Source of the DNA: a bacterium D16-34
GTDB lineage: Bacteria > Actinomycetota > Coriobacteriia > Coriobacteriales > Eggerthellaceae
DNA length: 64,000 bases
NCBI GenBank assembly: GCA_003612515.1
Contig: RAZB01000002.1
Coordinates: 62,001 to 126,000 of the forward strand
Reading direction: 5' to 3'
The notes beneath the pieces are model-generated. The model worked only from the letters and a program-made list of their open reading frames with translations. It did not search any database and was not told the DNA's origin. Shown here piece after piece: positions 18,726 to 27,717 of this stretch; within the stretch, counting starts at the first letter, position 1, and each line of letters begins with the position of its first letter. The position numbers were made by a program, and so were the translations under genes.

Positions 18726-19259
18726 ATGATAAATGTAGTGCTTTCTCCTGATCCGGGGTTAAATCAAGTTTGCGAAGCTTGTGATGTGGCTGATAAATCG
18801 CTTCAGAAACTTGCGAAACAAATGATAAAGACGATGTATAAGAATGCTGGTTGTGGTCTTGCTGCGCCCCAGGTTGGCGTTAATAAGCGTTTAGTAGTAA
18901 TCGATTGCGACCAAGATGATACAGGTGAGCAAAATCCCATCATTCTCATCAATCCTACTATTGTTGAGACTTGGGGGGATCCTGAGACAGCTGAAGAGGG
19001 CTGCCTTTCAATTCCTGGGATCACAATTCCTATCTCTCGTCCTACTTTTGCCCGCGTTCGCTTCTTTGATTTTGATGGCGAAGAGTGGGAGATAGAAGGC
19101 GATGGTTTATTGGGGCGCTGTTTGCAGCATGAGATTGATCACCTTGATGGCATAACCATGTTTGAGCGCTGTGATCCGATGGACAGAATTGTGGCTCTCG
19201 CCGAGTATGAGCAAGCGCTTGCCGCAGGTGCTAAGCCCGGCGAAACATCGCTTTCGTAA
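18726..19259 (+). CDS. def: Peptide deformylase
   Basis: 177 residues with AAAGGACG upstream of the ATG. The three active-site motifs are intact: GCGLAAPQVG at 42-51, EGCLSIPG at 91-98 (metal ligand Cys93), and HEIDH at 135-139 (two metal ligands and the catalytic Glu). It removes the formyl group from the N-terminus of new proteins. It precedes fmt, which adds that formyl group to initiator tRNA, a common pairing. Confidence 0.97.
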   Translation: MINVVLSPDPGLNQVCEACDVADKSLQKLAKQMIKTMYKNAGCGLAAPQVGVNKRLVVIDCDQDDTGEQNPIILINPTIVETWGDPETAEEGCLSIPGITIPISRPTFARVRFFDFDGEEWEIEGDGLLGRCLQHEIDHLDGITMFERCDPMDRIVALAEYEQALAAGAKPGETSLS

Positions 19260-19301
19260 ACGAAGCTACAGATCATTTTTGATCTTTCTTAAGGAAGATA
19301 T

Positions 19302-20246
19302 ATGCGTATAGTTTTTATGGGTACACCAGCATTTGCAGCTGACATTTTAGAAGAGCTTTATTGGCACCATGAAATAGTTGGTGTTTTTACTAGACCAGAC
19401 GCGGTGCGCGGCAGAGGAAAACAACTAGAACCTTCGCCGGTTAAAGCTTGTGCGCTTGAGCATAATACTAAGGTATTTTGTCCGCAGACACTTCGTGATG
19501 ACTTGGTCATTCGCGCTTTAAAAACACTCGAGCCTGATGTTATTTGCGTTGCAGCATATGGCAAGATTTTGCCGCCTGAGGTTTTAGAGATAGCTCCTTT
19601 TGGGTGTTTGAATGTTCATGCATCGCTGCTTCCTCATTGGCGAGGAGCCGCCCCGATTGAGCGCGCTATTTTGGCTGGTGATGAGCAAGCGGGCGTATGC
19701 ATTATGGCTATGGAAGAAGGCCTTGATACGGGTGATTATTGCATTAGTCGTGCAACTGATATCGCCGATAAACCCGCCGAGCGCCTTACTGCTGAATTGG
19801 CAGCACTAGGAGCCCAAGCGCTTTTATATGCGCTCAATGCGCTTGAAGCTGGCGAAATCAAATGGGTATCTCAAGACGAAGCTCATGTCACCTATGCAGG
19901 CAAAATTGAAAAAGGTGAGCTCAATTTTTCCTTGGACGATTCTGCAGTTGGTCTGGTTCGAAAAGTGCAAGCATCAAGTGATGCTCACCCTTCGCACGTG
20001 AAATTAGCAGGAAGAGATTCGCGCGTTTTACAAGCATGCGTTGTTAGCGACGATGAAGCTCCAAGCCTTCGTGCTGGAGAGCTTATGTTGTGGAGAAAAC
20101 GCCTTATAGCAGGTACAGCTGATGGGCTTATTGAGATATTGCAAGTTAAACCGGCTGGTAAAAATGTGATGGACGGAAAGGCATTTGCTGCAGGCATTCA
20201 GGGAATCAAGCAAAGTGCACAACCATGGGAGGAACTTCATGCCTGA
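19302..20246 (+). CDS. fmt: Methionyl-tRNA formyltransferase
   Basis: 314 residues from ATG at 19302, behind AAGGAAGA. The N-terminal catalytic domain has MGTPAFAADIL, VAAYGKILP and the signature HASLLPHWRGAAP at 106-118; the C-terminal OB-like domain begins near residue 205 (VTYAGKIEKGE). It formylates Met-tRNAfMet using 10-formyltetrahydrofolate. Its end overlaps the rsmB start by 8 bp. Confidence 0.97.
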   Translation: MRIVFMGTPAFAADILEELYWHHEIVGVFTRPDAVRGRGKQLEPSPVKACALEHNTKVFCPQTLRDDLVIRALKTLEPDVICVAAYGKILPPEVLEIAPFGCLNVHASLLPHWRGAAPIERAILAGDEQAGVCIMAMEEGLDTGDYCISRATDIADKPAERLTAELAALGAQALLYALNALEAGEIKWVSQDEAHVTYAGKIEKGELNFSLDDSAVGLVRKVQASSDAHPSHVKLAGRDSRVLQACVVSDDEAPSLRAGELMLWRKRLIAGTADGLIEILQVKPAGKNVMDGKAFAAGIQGIKQSAQPWEELHA

Positions 20247-21639
20247 AAGACAGCGCGACCATACTTTCAACAGTCGAAAGAGCCGAGATAAGGCAAGCCC
20301 GGCACGCCTTGCGGCGCTAGCGGCATTGCAAGAGATTCGCGAAAAGGACGCCTATGCACAAGATGTATTGGAGCGCAGCGTAGATGTCTCGCACATGTCT
20401 TCTGAAGATAGGGCTTTCGCAACGAAGATTGTTTTGGGTGTTGTGAGCACCTCAGGTACCCTTGATGAACTTCTCAATCAACTCTTGGATAAACCTGAAC
20501 AAGTTTCACCTCGTGTTTTAGATGCATTGCGCATTTCAACCTATGAGCTTCTATTTTTGGATAAGTCGCCTCATGCAGCCGTTGATCAGGGCGTTGAGCT
20601 TGTGCGCTCAGTAACGCCTGCGGCTGCCGGATTAGCTAATGCAGTCTTGCGAAAGGTTGCTCGCGTCAGGTCGGCTTTCCCCTTCGGAGATCCGCGAACC
20701 GACTTACAAGCACTGTCTCGCCTGTATGCTTTTCCTGTTTGGCTGACAAAGCTGCTCATTGCTGATCTGGGACTTTCTGAGGCGATGGAATTTATGCGCC
20801 TGTCAAATGAGCAAGCGCCGCTTTTTGTGGGAGTCAATACGGTTCGCTGTTCAGATACGGTGCTACAAAACACGTTTCATCGGCTCGATGAAACAATAGA
20901 TCAGGTCTATTACAACGACTCACCTATACCTGGATGCTTCCGCGTTGCAGATACGCGCGCACTTTTGCTGCGTGGGGTAAAGCGCATGCTTTCTTCTGGT
21001 CGCATTGTGGTAAGTGATGCTGCTTCGCAATTAGTAGCTTCATCTGTGCTTGGTGATGTTGAGCCGCAATCGTTTTTGGAGATTGGTGCAGGACGCGCAA
21101 CTAAAACAATTCTTTTGCAAAGTGATGCTGTGCGCCGATATGGGCATCAATTGCCTCATTACATCACGCTCGATAACCGCTATTTCAAAACGAAGATCTT
21201 GCGCGAACGTATTGGCGAATATGGCATTGAGGTAAAAGAAACGCTTACCGGTGATGCGCTTAAACTTGGTGAAATCTTTACCGATGAGCGTTTCGACGTC
21301 ATTTTTATCGATGCGCCTTGTTCTGGCCTTGGTACCTTGCGCAGACATCCTGAGATACGTTGGAAGATTACGCCACAAGATATTTCGACCTATGCATCAA
21401 CGCAGCTGGAAATGTTGAAGAGCGCGGCACCTTTTGTGGCAGCACAAGGATCGTTGGTTTATGCAACATGTACGGTAACGCATGCTGAAAACAATGGGGT
21501 AGTAAAAGCTTTTTTGGAAAGTGATGCAGGTAAAGAGTTCACCTTGGCCCCCATTAATGGTGCTTCTTGCATAGCAACGCGCTTGACTCAAGGCTCTATG
21601 GACGCACATTTTGCAGTGCGCTTTGTGAAGCGCGGATAA
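20239..21639 (+). CDS. rsmB: 16S rRNA (cytosine-967-C5)-methyltransferase RsmB-type
   Basis: 466 residues from ATG at 20239, with GGGAGG seven bases upstream; an in-frame start at 20185 lies inside fmt and is less likely. The N-terminal third is the NusB-like RNA-binding domain (ALQEIREKDAYAQDVLERS). The Rossmann methyltransferase follows: SAM-binding LEIGAGRATKTILL, DAPCSGLGTLRRHPEIRW with one catalytic Cys, and YATCTVTHAENN with the second. The first SAM motif has Arg-Ala where most relatives have Pro-Gly. The last gene of the def-fmt-rsmB operon. Confidence 0.92.
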   Translation: MPERQRDHTFNSRKSRDKASPARLAALAALQEIREKDAYAQDVLERSVDVSHMSSEDRAFATKIVLGVVSTSGTLDELLNQLLDKPEQVSPRVLDALRISTYELLFLDKSPHAAVDQGVELVRSVTPAAAGLANAVLRKVARVRSAFPFGDPRTDLQALSRLYAFPVWLTKLLIADLGLSEAMEFMRLSNEQAPLFVGVNTVRCSDTVLQNTFHRLDETIDQVYYNDSPIPGCFRVADTRALLLRGVKRMLSSGRIVVSDAASQLVASSVLGDVEPQSFLEIGAGRATKTILLQSDAVRRYGHQLPHYITLDNRYFKTKILRERIGEYGIEVKETLTGDALKLGEIFTDERFDVIFIDAPCSGLGTLRRHPEIRWKITPQDISTYASTQLEMLKSAAPFVAAQGSLVYATCTVTHAENNGVVKAFLESDAGKEFTLAPINGASCIATRLTQGSMDAHFAVRFVKRG

Positions 21640-21690
21640 ATTTAACCCAAACACTATTTTTTAATCAGCATGTAACAAACCTGCACTAAA

Positions 21691-21723
21691 ATAAGCAAAC
21701 TTGTCAATTTAGATAAGCAAACT
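21691..21723. repeat. Two 11-bp direct repeats upstream of the first XRE-cupin regulator
   Basis: ATAAGCAAACT occurs at 21691-21701 and again, exactly, at 21713-21723. The start-to-start distance is 22 bp, about two helical turns, so both copies face the same side of DNA. They lie 33-65 bp before the regulator ATG. They may be an operator, perhaps autoregulatory. Confidence 0.5.
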
Positions 21724-21755
21724 GATCACGATAGGGATGAAAGGAGGATAGCGTT

Positions 21756-22337
21756 ATGGAACCAAACATCAAAGAGGTGGCAGGACGCATCCGAGCCCTG
21801 CGTGAAGATGTGGGCTTAACCATGCAGGAGATGGCAGAGGCAACGGGGAGAAGCGTTAACGAGTATGCTGCCCAAGAGTCTGGTGAAGAAGATCTGTCAT
21901 TTACCTTTTTATATAAGTGTGCCCAGCGTTTGGGGGTAGACGTTATCGAGCTTTTGACTGGTGAAAACCCTCATTTATCAGGGTATTCACTTACAAGGGC
22001 ACAGGATGGCTTGTCAATTAAGCGTCGTGCAGGATTTGAGTACTTGCACAAAGCGCCATATTTCAAGAACAAGTTATGTGAGCCATTCTTGGTCACTGCT
22101 CCTTATTTAGAAGAAGAGCAAAATAAGCCGATCCATCTCTCTTATCATGCGGGTCAAGAGCTTGATTATATTATCTCTGGCAAAATGTTATTTGCCTATG
22201 AAGATCATGTTGAAGAATTAGAAGCGGGGGATTTGCTTCTTTATGATTCAGGACGTGGTCATGGCATGATAGCTACTGGTGGTCAGCCATGCGTCTTTCT
22301 TGCCATAGTCCTCAAGCCGCAAGATGAAATTATATAG
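21756..22337 (+). CDS. XRE-family regulator with C-terminal cupin domain (first copy)
   Basis: 193 residues, AAAGGAGG upstream. Residues 6-66 form a helix-turn-helix of the XRE type (IRALREDVGLTMQEMAEATGR); residues about 105-188 form a small cupin barrel (SYHAGQELDYIISGKM, LEAGDLLLYDSGRGHGM). Proteins of this layout sense a small molecule in the cupin and regulate neighbouring catabolic genes. It sits in front of an acyl-CoA synthetase; a second protein of the same design precedes the second synthetase at 27718. The ligand is unknown. Confidence 0.9.
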   Translation: MEPNIKEVAGRIRALREDVGLTMQEMAEATGRSVNEYAAQESGEEDLSFTFLYKCAQRLGVDVIELLTGENPHLSGYSLTRAQDGLSIKRRAGFEYLHKAPYFKNKLCEPFLVTAPYLEEEQNKPIHLSYHAGQELDYIISGKMLFAYEDHVEELEAGDLLLYDSGRGHGMIATGGQPCVFLAIVLKPQDEII

Positions 22338-22368
22338 GCGCTGTTGTCTTTAACAGACAGCACGCGCC
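22337..22368 (+). terminator. Intercistronic hairpin after the first XRE-cupin gene
   Basis: GGCGC-TGTTGTCT pairs with AGACAGCA-GCGCC (one bulged C, one G-U pair), a stem of about 13 bp starting in the stop codon. It lacks a long T run (TTATAAG follows), so it may be a weak terminator, an attenuator or an RNA-processing barrier rather than a full terminator. Confidence 0.5.
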
Positions 22369-22437
22369 TTATAAGTAATCGTATAGTAGGCTTTCGCGTA
22401 TATTTACGCTTTTCATTTTAAGAAAGTGATTTAAATC

Positions 22438-24204
22438 ATGAGAGATATTAATCTTCGCTATGTAGACGAAGCTTATAACGCTGATGGTCTTTTGACTGAA
22501 TTTAAAGTAACTGTTCCGCAAGATTTTAATTTTGGATATGACGTTGTTGATGATATAGCCATCAATGATCCGAATCGTCGTGCTATGGTGTGGTGTAACC
22601 CTGAAGGTGAAGAGCACATTTTCACCTTTGCCGATATGAAATATTGGTCTGACAAATGTGCACAAGCATTATCTGATGCTGGCATTGGCAGAGGAGACGC
22701 AGTGCTCGTTATTTTGCGTCGCCATTATCAGTTCTGGATAGTAGCAACTGCGCTTGCGAAGCTTGGCGCCGTTATGGTGCCAGCAACTTTTATGTTGAAA
22801 GAGCACGATTTAGAGTATCGTCTCAACGGGGCTTCCATCAAAGCAATTATTGCAACTTCGGTGGGGGATATTGCTGACGTTGTCGACAATGTTTTGGCTG
22901 ATAAGGATGCCTGTCCTACGGTTGAAACCAGATTTATCGTTAATGGAGCTGGTGGCGGCTTAACACCGGTTGACCAAACAGGAGCCTTTGTATTTGGCGA
23001 AGATGAGCTGATCGGTTCTGCATTGTCAGGCCCAGATGGTGTATGCGCAGCTCACTGTGAGCGCGAAGGTTGGATTGATCTTAATCGCGCAATTCAAGAG
23101 GCATCTGCGGACTTTGAAAAACGCGAAACGGCTTCGTCAGATCCTATGTTGCTCTACTTTTCAAGTGGTACCTCAGGCAATCCTAAAATGGTGTTGCATG
23201 ATAGCTCATATGCGCTTGCGCACCTTATTACAGCTAAGCATTGGCACAATGTTGAGCCAGATGGCTTACACTTTACTATCGCCGATACCGGTTGGGGTAA
23301 GGCAGTGTGGGGCAAATACTATGGTCAATGGCTTATGGAAGCGTGCGTTTTTACCTATGACTTTGATCGTTTTGCACCCTCTGAGATTCTTGACTTGATC
23401 GGACGATACAACATAACGTCACTGTGTTGTCCACCAACGATGTATCGCATGATGATGGGTGAAAATCTCGATTCATACGACTTGTCATCATTGCATTATT
23501 CGACAACGGCTGGTGAAGCATTAAATCCTGACCTGTTCGACTTCTGGAAGACGCATACTGGTTTAACCATTTACGAAGGTTTTGGTCAAACCGAAACACC
23601 TCTTGTTATTGGTAATTTGACTGGTTCGTCGCCTCGTTCAGGTTCTATGGGTAAGCCAGTTCCGCTTTATCATCTCGAGATCATGCGTGAAGATGGCAGT
23701 ATTTGCGATGTTGGTGAGACGGGCGAAATTTGTATTGATGTCCATCAAAAAGCTCCCGGCATCATGCTTGAATACTATCGTGACCCAGAAAAAACAGCAC
23801 AAGCCATTCATGACGGTTGGTATCATACCGGCGATACCGCTTGGCGCGATGAAGATGGTTACTATTGGTATGTTGGTCGCAATGATGACGTAATCAAATC
23901 AAGTGGTTATCGTATAGGACCATTTGAGATTGAGTCGGTACTGTTGGAACATGACGCAGTTCGCGAATGTGCGGTTACTGGTGTTCCGGATCCTGTTCGC
24001 GGTAAAGCAGTAAAAGCGACCATAGTTTTGGCTGATGGCTTTGTTGGAACTTCTGAATTGACTCGCGAACTTCAAACATGGGTAAAGCGCAAAACGGCTC
24101 CTTATAAGTATCCGCGCATCATTGAGTATGTCAGCGAATTGCCGCGTACCGTCAATGGAAAGATTCGACGTGTTGCAATTCGAGAAGAAGATGAGGCGAA
24201 ATAA
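22438..24204 (+). CDS. AMP-forming acyl-CoA synthetase (acetyl/medium-chain type), first copy
   Basis: 588 residues from ATG at 22438. The adenylate-forming enzyme motifs are all present: P-loop YFSSGTSGNPKMV, GFGQTETP, YHTGDTAWRDEDGYYWYVGR, the hinge NDDVIKSSGYRIGPFEIES, and the catalytic lysine region TVNGKIRR. It activates a carboxylic acid to its CoA thioester through an acyl-adenylate. The overall pattern fits the acetyl-CoA/medium-chain (MACS-like) group, not the long-chain group. It shares the cluster with a 2-oxoacid oxidoreductase and is followed two bases later by the ATPase gene. Substrate is not determined. Confidence 0.92.
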   Translation: MRDINLRYVDEAYNADGLLTEFKVTVPQDFNFGYDVVDDIAINDPNRRAMVWCNPEGEEHIFTFADMKYWSDKCAQALSDAGIGRGDAVLVILRRHYQFWIVATALAKLGAVMVPATFMLKEHDLEYRLNGASIKAIIATSVGDIADVVDNVLADKDACPTVETRFIVNGAGGGLTPVDQTGAFVFGEDELIGSALSGPDGVCAAHCEREGWIDLNRAIQEASADFEKRETASSDPMLLYFSSGTSGNPKMVLHDSSYALAHLITAKHWHNVEPDGLHFTIADTGWGKAVWGKYYGQWLMEACVFTYDFDRFAPSEILDLIGRYNITSLCCPPTMYRMMMGENLDSYDLSSLHYSTTAGEALNPDLFDFWKTHTGLTIYEGFGQTETPLVIGNLTGSSPRSGSMGKPVPLYHLEIMREDGSICDVGETGEICIDVHQKAPGIMLEYYRDPEKTAQAIHDGWYHTGDTAWRDEDGYYWYVGRNDDVIKSSGYRIGPFEIESVLLEHDAVRECAVTGVPDPVRGKAVKATIVLADGFVGTSELTRELQTWVKRKTAPYKYPRIIEYVSELPRTVNGKIRRVAIREEDEAK

Positions 24205-24206
24205 TC

Positions 24207-24941
24207 ATGTCATGCGTTAGGCGCTTTAATCCTGCAGATCTGCCGCGTGTTGTGGTAATTTGCGGGCATTATGGCGTTGGCAAAACAAACCTCACGCTTA
24301 ATTTAGCACGTGATGCAAAAGCGGGAGGACGTGATGTGGTTGTCGTGGATAGCGATGTCGTTAACCCCTATTTTCGCTCGAGTGATTACGCACAACTCCT
24401 TGAAGACGAAGGGGTGTCGGTCGTGGCTCCTATCTTTGCGGGATCTACGCTTGATAGCCCTTCAATATCGGGACAAGTTAATACGGTTTTGGCATGGGCA
24501 GCGCGCGAACAATCGCCAGATGTAAAACCTTTGGTGTTGATTGATGCCGGCGGAGATGACGTAGGTGTCACCTCTTTGGCTCGATTTGCCACACAGCTTC
24601 GTGTTTGTGATGCGAGCGTTGTTCATGTTTTTAATCATTCGCGAAATCTCACGACTACACCAGATGAAGTCTATGATGTCTTGACCGAGATTGAAGCTAA
24701 GCTTGGAATTGCGACATCGGCGCTTATAAACAACACGCATCTTCGCGAAGAAACTGATGCTGAAACGATATGTCGCGGCATTGGTTTTGCATCTGAGGTG
24801 CAAGCGCGTGCGGATCTTGATTTGTGGTGTAGCTGTATACCGCGTGCTCTTCATGAGGATATGCGCATCAAAGCTGCGCTAGAGCAAGCTCAACAAGCAG
24901 AATATCTCGTTGATAGACTAGTGAGCTTTGTGTGGGAATAG
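24207..24941 (+). CDS. P-loop ATPase (ParA/CooC-like) of unknown role
   Basis: 244 residues. Walker A is GHYGVGKT at residues 20-27, followed by LTLNLARDAKAGGRDVVVVDSDVV, where the DSD corresponds to the Walker A' acidic motif of SIMIBI-class ATPases. VLIDAGGDDVG near 111-121 matches Walker B. It has no transmembrane segment. Related SIMIBI proteins load metal centres or position cargo. Its place between an acyl-CoA synthetase and the four-subunit oxidoreductase suggests a helper, such as cofactor maturation or activation, but that is inference. Confidence 0.8.
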   Translation: MSCVRRFNPADLPRVVVICGHYGVGKTNLTLNLARDAKAGGRDVVVVDSDVVNPYFRSSDYAQLLEDEGVSVVAPIFAGSTLDSPSISGQVNTVLAWAAREQSPDVKPLVLIDAGGDDVGVTSLARFATQLRVCDASVVHVFNHSRNLTTTPDEVYDVLTEIEAKLGIATSALINNTHLREETDAETICRGIGFASEVQARADLDLWCSCIPRALHEDMRIKAALEQAQQAEYLVDRLVSFVWE

Positions 24942-25043
24942 CGTGCGCGCCCACCGATAAAGCCGAAACACTAAGCATGTGTAATTCCTGGTGAAATATG
25001 CAGGTGTGGCATCATGAGAGGGAGAAGCAAACAAGGAGGATAG

Positions 25044-25250
25044 ATGGCTCGGATCATTGTTGATGATTACTTTTGCAAGGGCTGCGGATTATGTGTTGAC
25101 GCTTGTCCTGTGCAAATTCTTGAATTGGATATGGCAACTATTACAGAAAAGGGATATCACCCAGCGTTTTGCGAAGATCAAAGCAAGTGCACAGGGTGTA
25201 TGTCATGTGCACTCATGTGTCCTGATTGCGCTATTAAGGTGATGAGGTAA
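25044..25250 (+). CDS. 2-oxoacid:ferredoxin oxidoreductase, delta (ferredoxin-like) subunit
   Basis: 68 residues, AAGGAGG upstream. It contains two 4Fe-4S motifs: CKGCGLCVDACP and CTGCMSCALMCP. It is the small electron-transfer subunit of a KGOR/VOR-type enzyme; the alpha, beta and gamma genes follow with two- to three-base gaps. The 100 bp upstream probably contain the operon promoter. Confidence 0.93.
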   Translation: MARIIVDDYFCKGCGLCVDACPVQILELDMATITEKGYHPAFCEDQSKCTGCMSCALMCPDCAIKVMR

Positions 25251-25252
25251 AT

Positions 25253-26317
25253 ATGGCTGAAAAAGTACTCATGAAGGGCAACGAAGCAATGGCAGAAAGC
25301 GCAATTCGCGCTGGATGTCGCTTCTTCTTCGGATACCCAATTACTCCGCAGACAGAGTTGGCGGCTTATATGTCTAAACAAATGCCGAAGTGTGGTGGTA
25401 CATATCTTCAGGCAGAAAGCGAAATCGCTGCCATTAATATGGTGTATGGTGCCTCAGCTGCAGGTGCTCGCGTTATGACGTCATCGTCTTCTCCGGGTAT
25501 CTCGCTTAAGGGCGAAGGTATTTCTTATATGGCAGGCTGTGATCTGCCGGGAGTTATCGTAAATGTACAGCGTGGAGGCCCAGGTCTTGGTGGTATTCAG
25601 CCTTCGCAATCTGACTATTGGCAGGCAACTCGTGCAACGGGTCACGGCGACTTCCAGATTATGGTGTACGCGCCTTCTACTGTTCAAGAGATGGCAGATT
25701 ATGCATATCTAGCATTTGATAAGGCAGACGAGTACCGTATTCCGGTCATGATCTTAGCTGATGGAATGCTCGGTCAGATGATGGAGCCGGTTTTGATGCC
25801 CGAGCCTAAAGATGAACTTCCCGAAAAGCCGTGGGCTACAACGGGTCACAAAAATGAGCGCAAGCACAACATTGTTGACTCGCTTTATTTAACTCCTGAT
25901 GCGCTTGAGAGATTGAATCGCGAACGCTTTGAGCGCTATGAGGTAATCAAGGCTAACGAGCAGCGTGCTGAGTTGTTTATGTGCGACGATGCCGAAATCG
26001 TACTTGTTGCATTTGGTGCGTCTGCGCGTATCGCGCGATCTGCTGTGGTGGCTGCTCGCGAACAAGGCATCAAGGCTGGTTTGATTCGCCCAATTACCCT
26101 TTGGCCTTTCCCGACTGATGCCTTTGAAAGCGTTATGGATACGGCTCGCGATTTTCTGGTTGTCGAAATGAATATGGGACAGATGGTAGAAGACGTTCGT
26201 CTGGTATCTGAAGGCCGTGTTCCGGTTGAATTCTTTGGTCGCACTGGTGGCATTATTCCTACACCTGCCGAAGTGCTCAAGCGTATTGAGGCTGCTCATG
26301 AAAGGGTAGGTGAATAG
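25253..26317 (+). CDS. 2-oxoacid:ferredoxin oxidoreductase, alpha subunit
   Basis: 354 residues. The pyruvate-ferredoxin oxidoreductase alpha pattern is seen: MKGNEAMAESAIRAGCRFFFGYPITPQTE at the N-terminus (read here in parts), SSSSPGISLKGEGISY, and PGLGGIQPSQSDYWQA, then the C-terminal domain with IRPITLWPFP. It pairs with the beta subunit to form the thiamine pyrophosphate active site. Sequence layout fits the VOR/KGOR branch (separate alpha, beta, gamma, delta) rather than fused pyruvate:ferredoxin oxidoreductase. The substrate (branched-chain or 2-oxoglutarate type) is not fixed by sequence alone. Confidence 0.93.
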   Translation: MAEKVLMKGNEAMAESAIRAGCRFFFGYPITPQTELAAYMSKQMPKCGGTYLQAESEIAAINMVYGASAAGARVMTSSSSPGISLKGEGISYMAGCDLPGVIVNVQRGGPGLGGIQPSQSDYWQATRATGHGDFQIMVYAPSTVQEMADYAYLAFDKADEYRIPVMILADGMLGQMMEPVLMPEPKDELPEKPWATTGHKNERKHNIVDSLYLTPDALERLNRERFERYEVIKANEQRAELFMCDDAEIVLVAFGASARIARSAVVAAREQGIKAGLIRPITLWPFPTDAFESVMDTARDFLVVEMNMGQMVEDVRLVSEGRVPVEFFGRTGGIIPTPAEVLKRIEAAHERVGE

Positions 26318-26319
26318 CA

Positions 26320-27153
26320 ATGAGTGCAGAAGAGAAGGTAGTATTTGAGCGTCCGCATGCGCTGCTTCCTGTTATCACGAACTATTGTCCGGGATGTCCG
26401 CATGGTATTGTGCATAGGCTTGTTGCTGAAACGATTGATGAGCTTGGTATTGAGGGTGAAACGGTTGGCGTTGCACCAGTTGGTTGTGCGGTAACCTCGG
26501 TAGACTTTTTTGGCTGCGATATGATTGAAGCTGCGCATGGTCGCGCTCCTGCGGTCGCAACCGCTGTTAAGCGCGTGCATCCTAACAACGTAGTTTTTGC
26601 CTATCAAGGCGATGGCGATTTGGCTTCAATTGGTATGGCTGAGACCGTCCACGCTGCAACGCGTGGCGAAAACATCACGGTCATCTTTATCAACAACGCA
26701 ATTTATGGCATGACTGGCGGACAAATGGCGCCCACAAGTCTGCCTCACCAAATTACGCAAACTTCGCCCTATGGACGAGACACAACAACGGCTGGTTTTC
26801 CTATTCGCGTTTCAGAGCTTTTGAGTTCGCTTGATGGCGTGGCATATCTTGAGCGAGTGACCGTTGATAGCCCTAAGAATGTTCGCAAAGCGAAAAAGGC
26901 CATAAAGAAAGCCTTTCAAAACCAGATTGATGGCGTTGGCTACTCCCTTATTGAGGTAGTTTCAACGTGCCCAACCAACTGGGGATTGTCTCCTCAAGAT
27001 TCGTTTAATTGGATGAGGGAAAACATGCTGCCATACTATCCGCTTGGTGTTTATAAGGATGTTGTTGCGGACGGATTTGCTAATGCTGCAGAGGCGGCTG
27101 CTGCGCGAAGTGCAGATTGCCCAGTTGCACATCCTGAGAAGGCAGGTGCATAA
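26320..27153 (+). CDS. 2-oxoacid:ferredoxin oxidoreductase, beta subunit (TPP-binding)
   Basis: 277 residues. The N-terminus holds the iron-sulfur CPGCPHG motif; the thiamine pyrophosphate site is GDGDLASIGMAE followed by NNAIYGMTGGQMAPTS. These match the beta subunit of VOR/KGOR enzymes. It decarboxylates a 2-oxoacid and passes electrons to ferredoxin, making acyl-CoA. Two bases separate it from the alpha gene and from the gamma gene. Confidence 0.94.
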   Translation: MSAEEKVVFERPHALLPVITNYCPGCPHGIVHRLVAETIDELGIEGETVGVAPVGCAVTSVDFFGCDMIEAAHGRAPAVATAVKRVHPNNVVFAYQGDGDLASIGMAETVHAATRGENITVIFINNAIYGMTGGQMAPTSLPHQITQTSPYGRDTTTAGFPIRVSELLSSLDGVAYLERVTVDSPKNVRKAKKAIKKAFQNQIDGVGYSLIEVVSTCPTNWGLSPQDSFNWMRENMLPYYPLGVYKDVVADGFANAAEAAAARSADCPVAHPEKAGA

Positions 27154-27155
27154 GC

Positions 27156-27692
27156 ATGGCAAGAGACTTGAGTTTAATTTTGGCTGGTTTTGGCGGTCAG
27201 GGTGTTTTGTTTGCAGGTAAGATCATTGCTACAGCAGGTCTCATTGAGGATCGTGAGGTCTCATGGCTTCCTTCATATGGGCCTGAGATGCGTGGTGGAA
27301 CTGCAAATTGCAGCGTAACGCTTTCAGATGATCCTATCGGGTCTCCTTTGGTTACTGCTCCTAATGCTTTGGTAGTTATGAATCAGCCTTCAATGGATAA
27401 ATTCGACACTGCCGTGGTGCCTGGTGGCGTTATGGTGGTTGATTCGACATTGGTTCAACGTATCCCTGATTCTGAAGATGTTTGCGTTTGCGCCATTCCT
27501 GCAACAGAGATGGCTGAAGAAAATAACATGAAGGGTTTAGCTAATGTGATCTTAGTTGGAAAACTTTTTGCTGAAACCCATTTTTGCGAAGAGGAAACGT
27601 TGTTTGCTGCCATGGAAAAGTGCGTTCCAGCACGTAAACGTCATTTATTGGATGCGAACATGGCTGCACTAAAGTTGGGTATGCAAGCCTAG
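27156..27692 (+). CDS. 2-oxoacid:ferredoxin oxidoreductase, gamma subunit
   Basis: 178 residues, starting with [16 protein letters not shown], the typical gamma-domain opening, then [17 protein letters not shown] and [10 protein letters not shown]. The gamma subunit binds CoA in this enzyme family. With the delta, alpha and beta genes it completes one enzyme at 25044-27692. Confidence 0.94.
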   Translation: MARDLSLILAGFGGQGVLFAGKIIATAGLIEDREVSWLPSYGPEMRGGTANCSVTLSDDPIGSPLVTAPNALVVMNQPSMDKFDTAVVPGGVMVVDSTLVQRIPDSEDVCVCAIPATEMAEENNMKGLANVILVGKLFAETHFCEEETLFAAMEKCVPARKRHLLDANMAALKLGMQA

Positions 27693-27717
27693 GCACAGGA
27701 TAAGATAAGGACAAACT

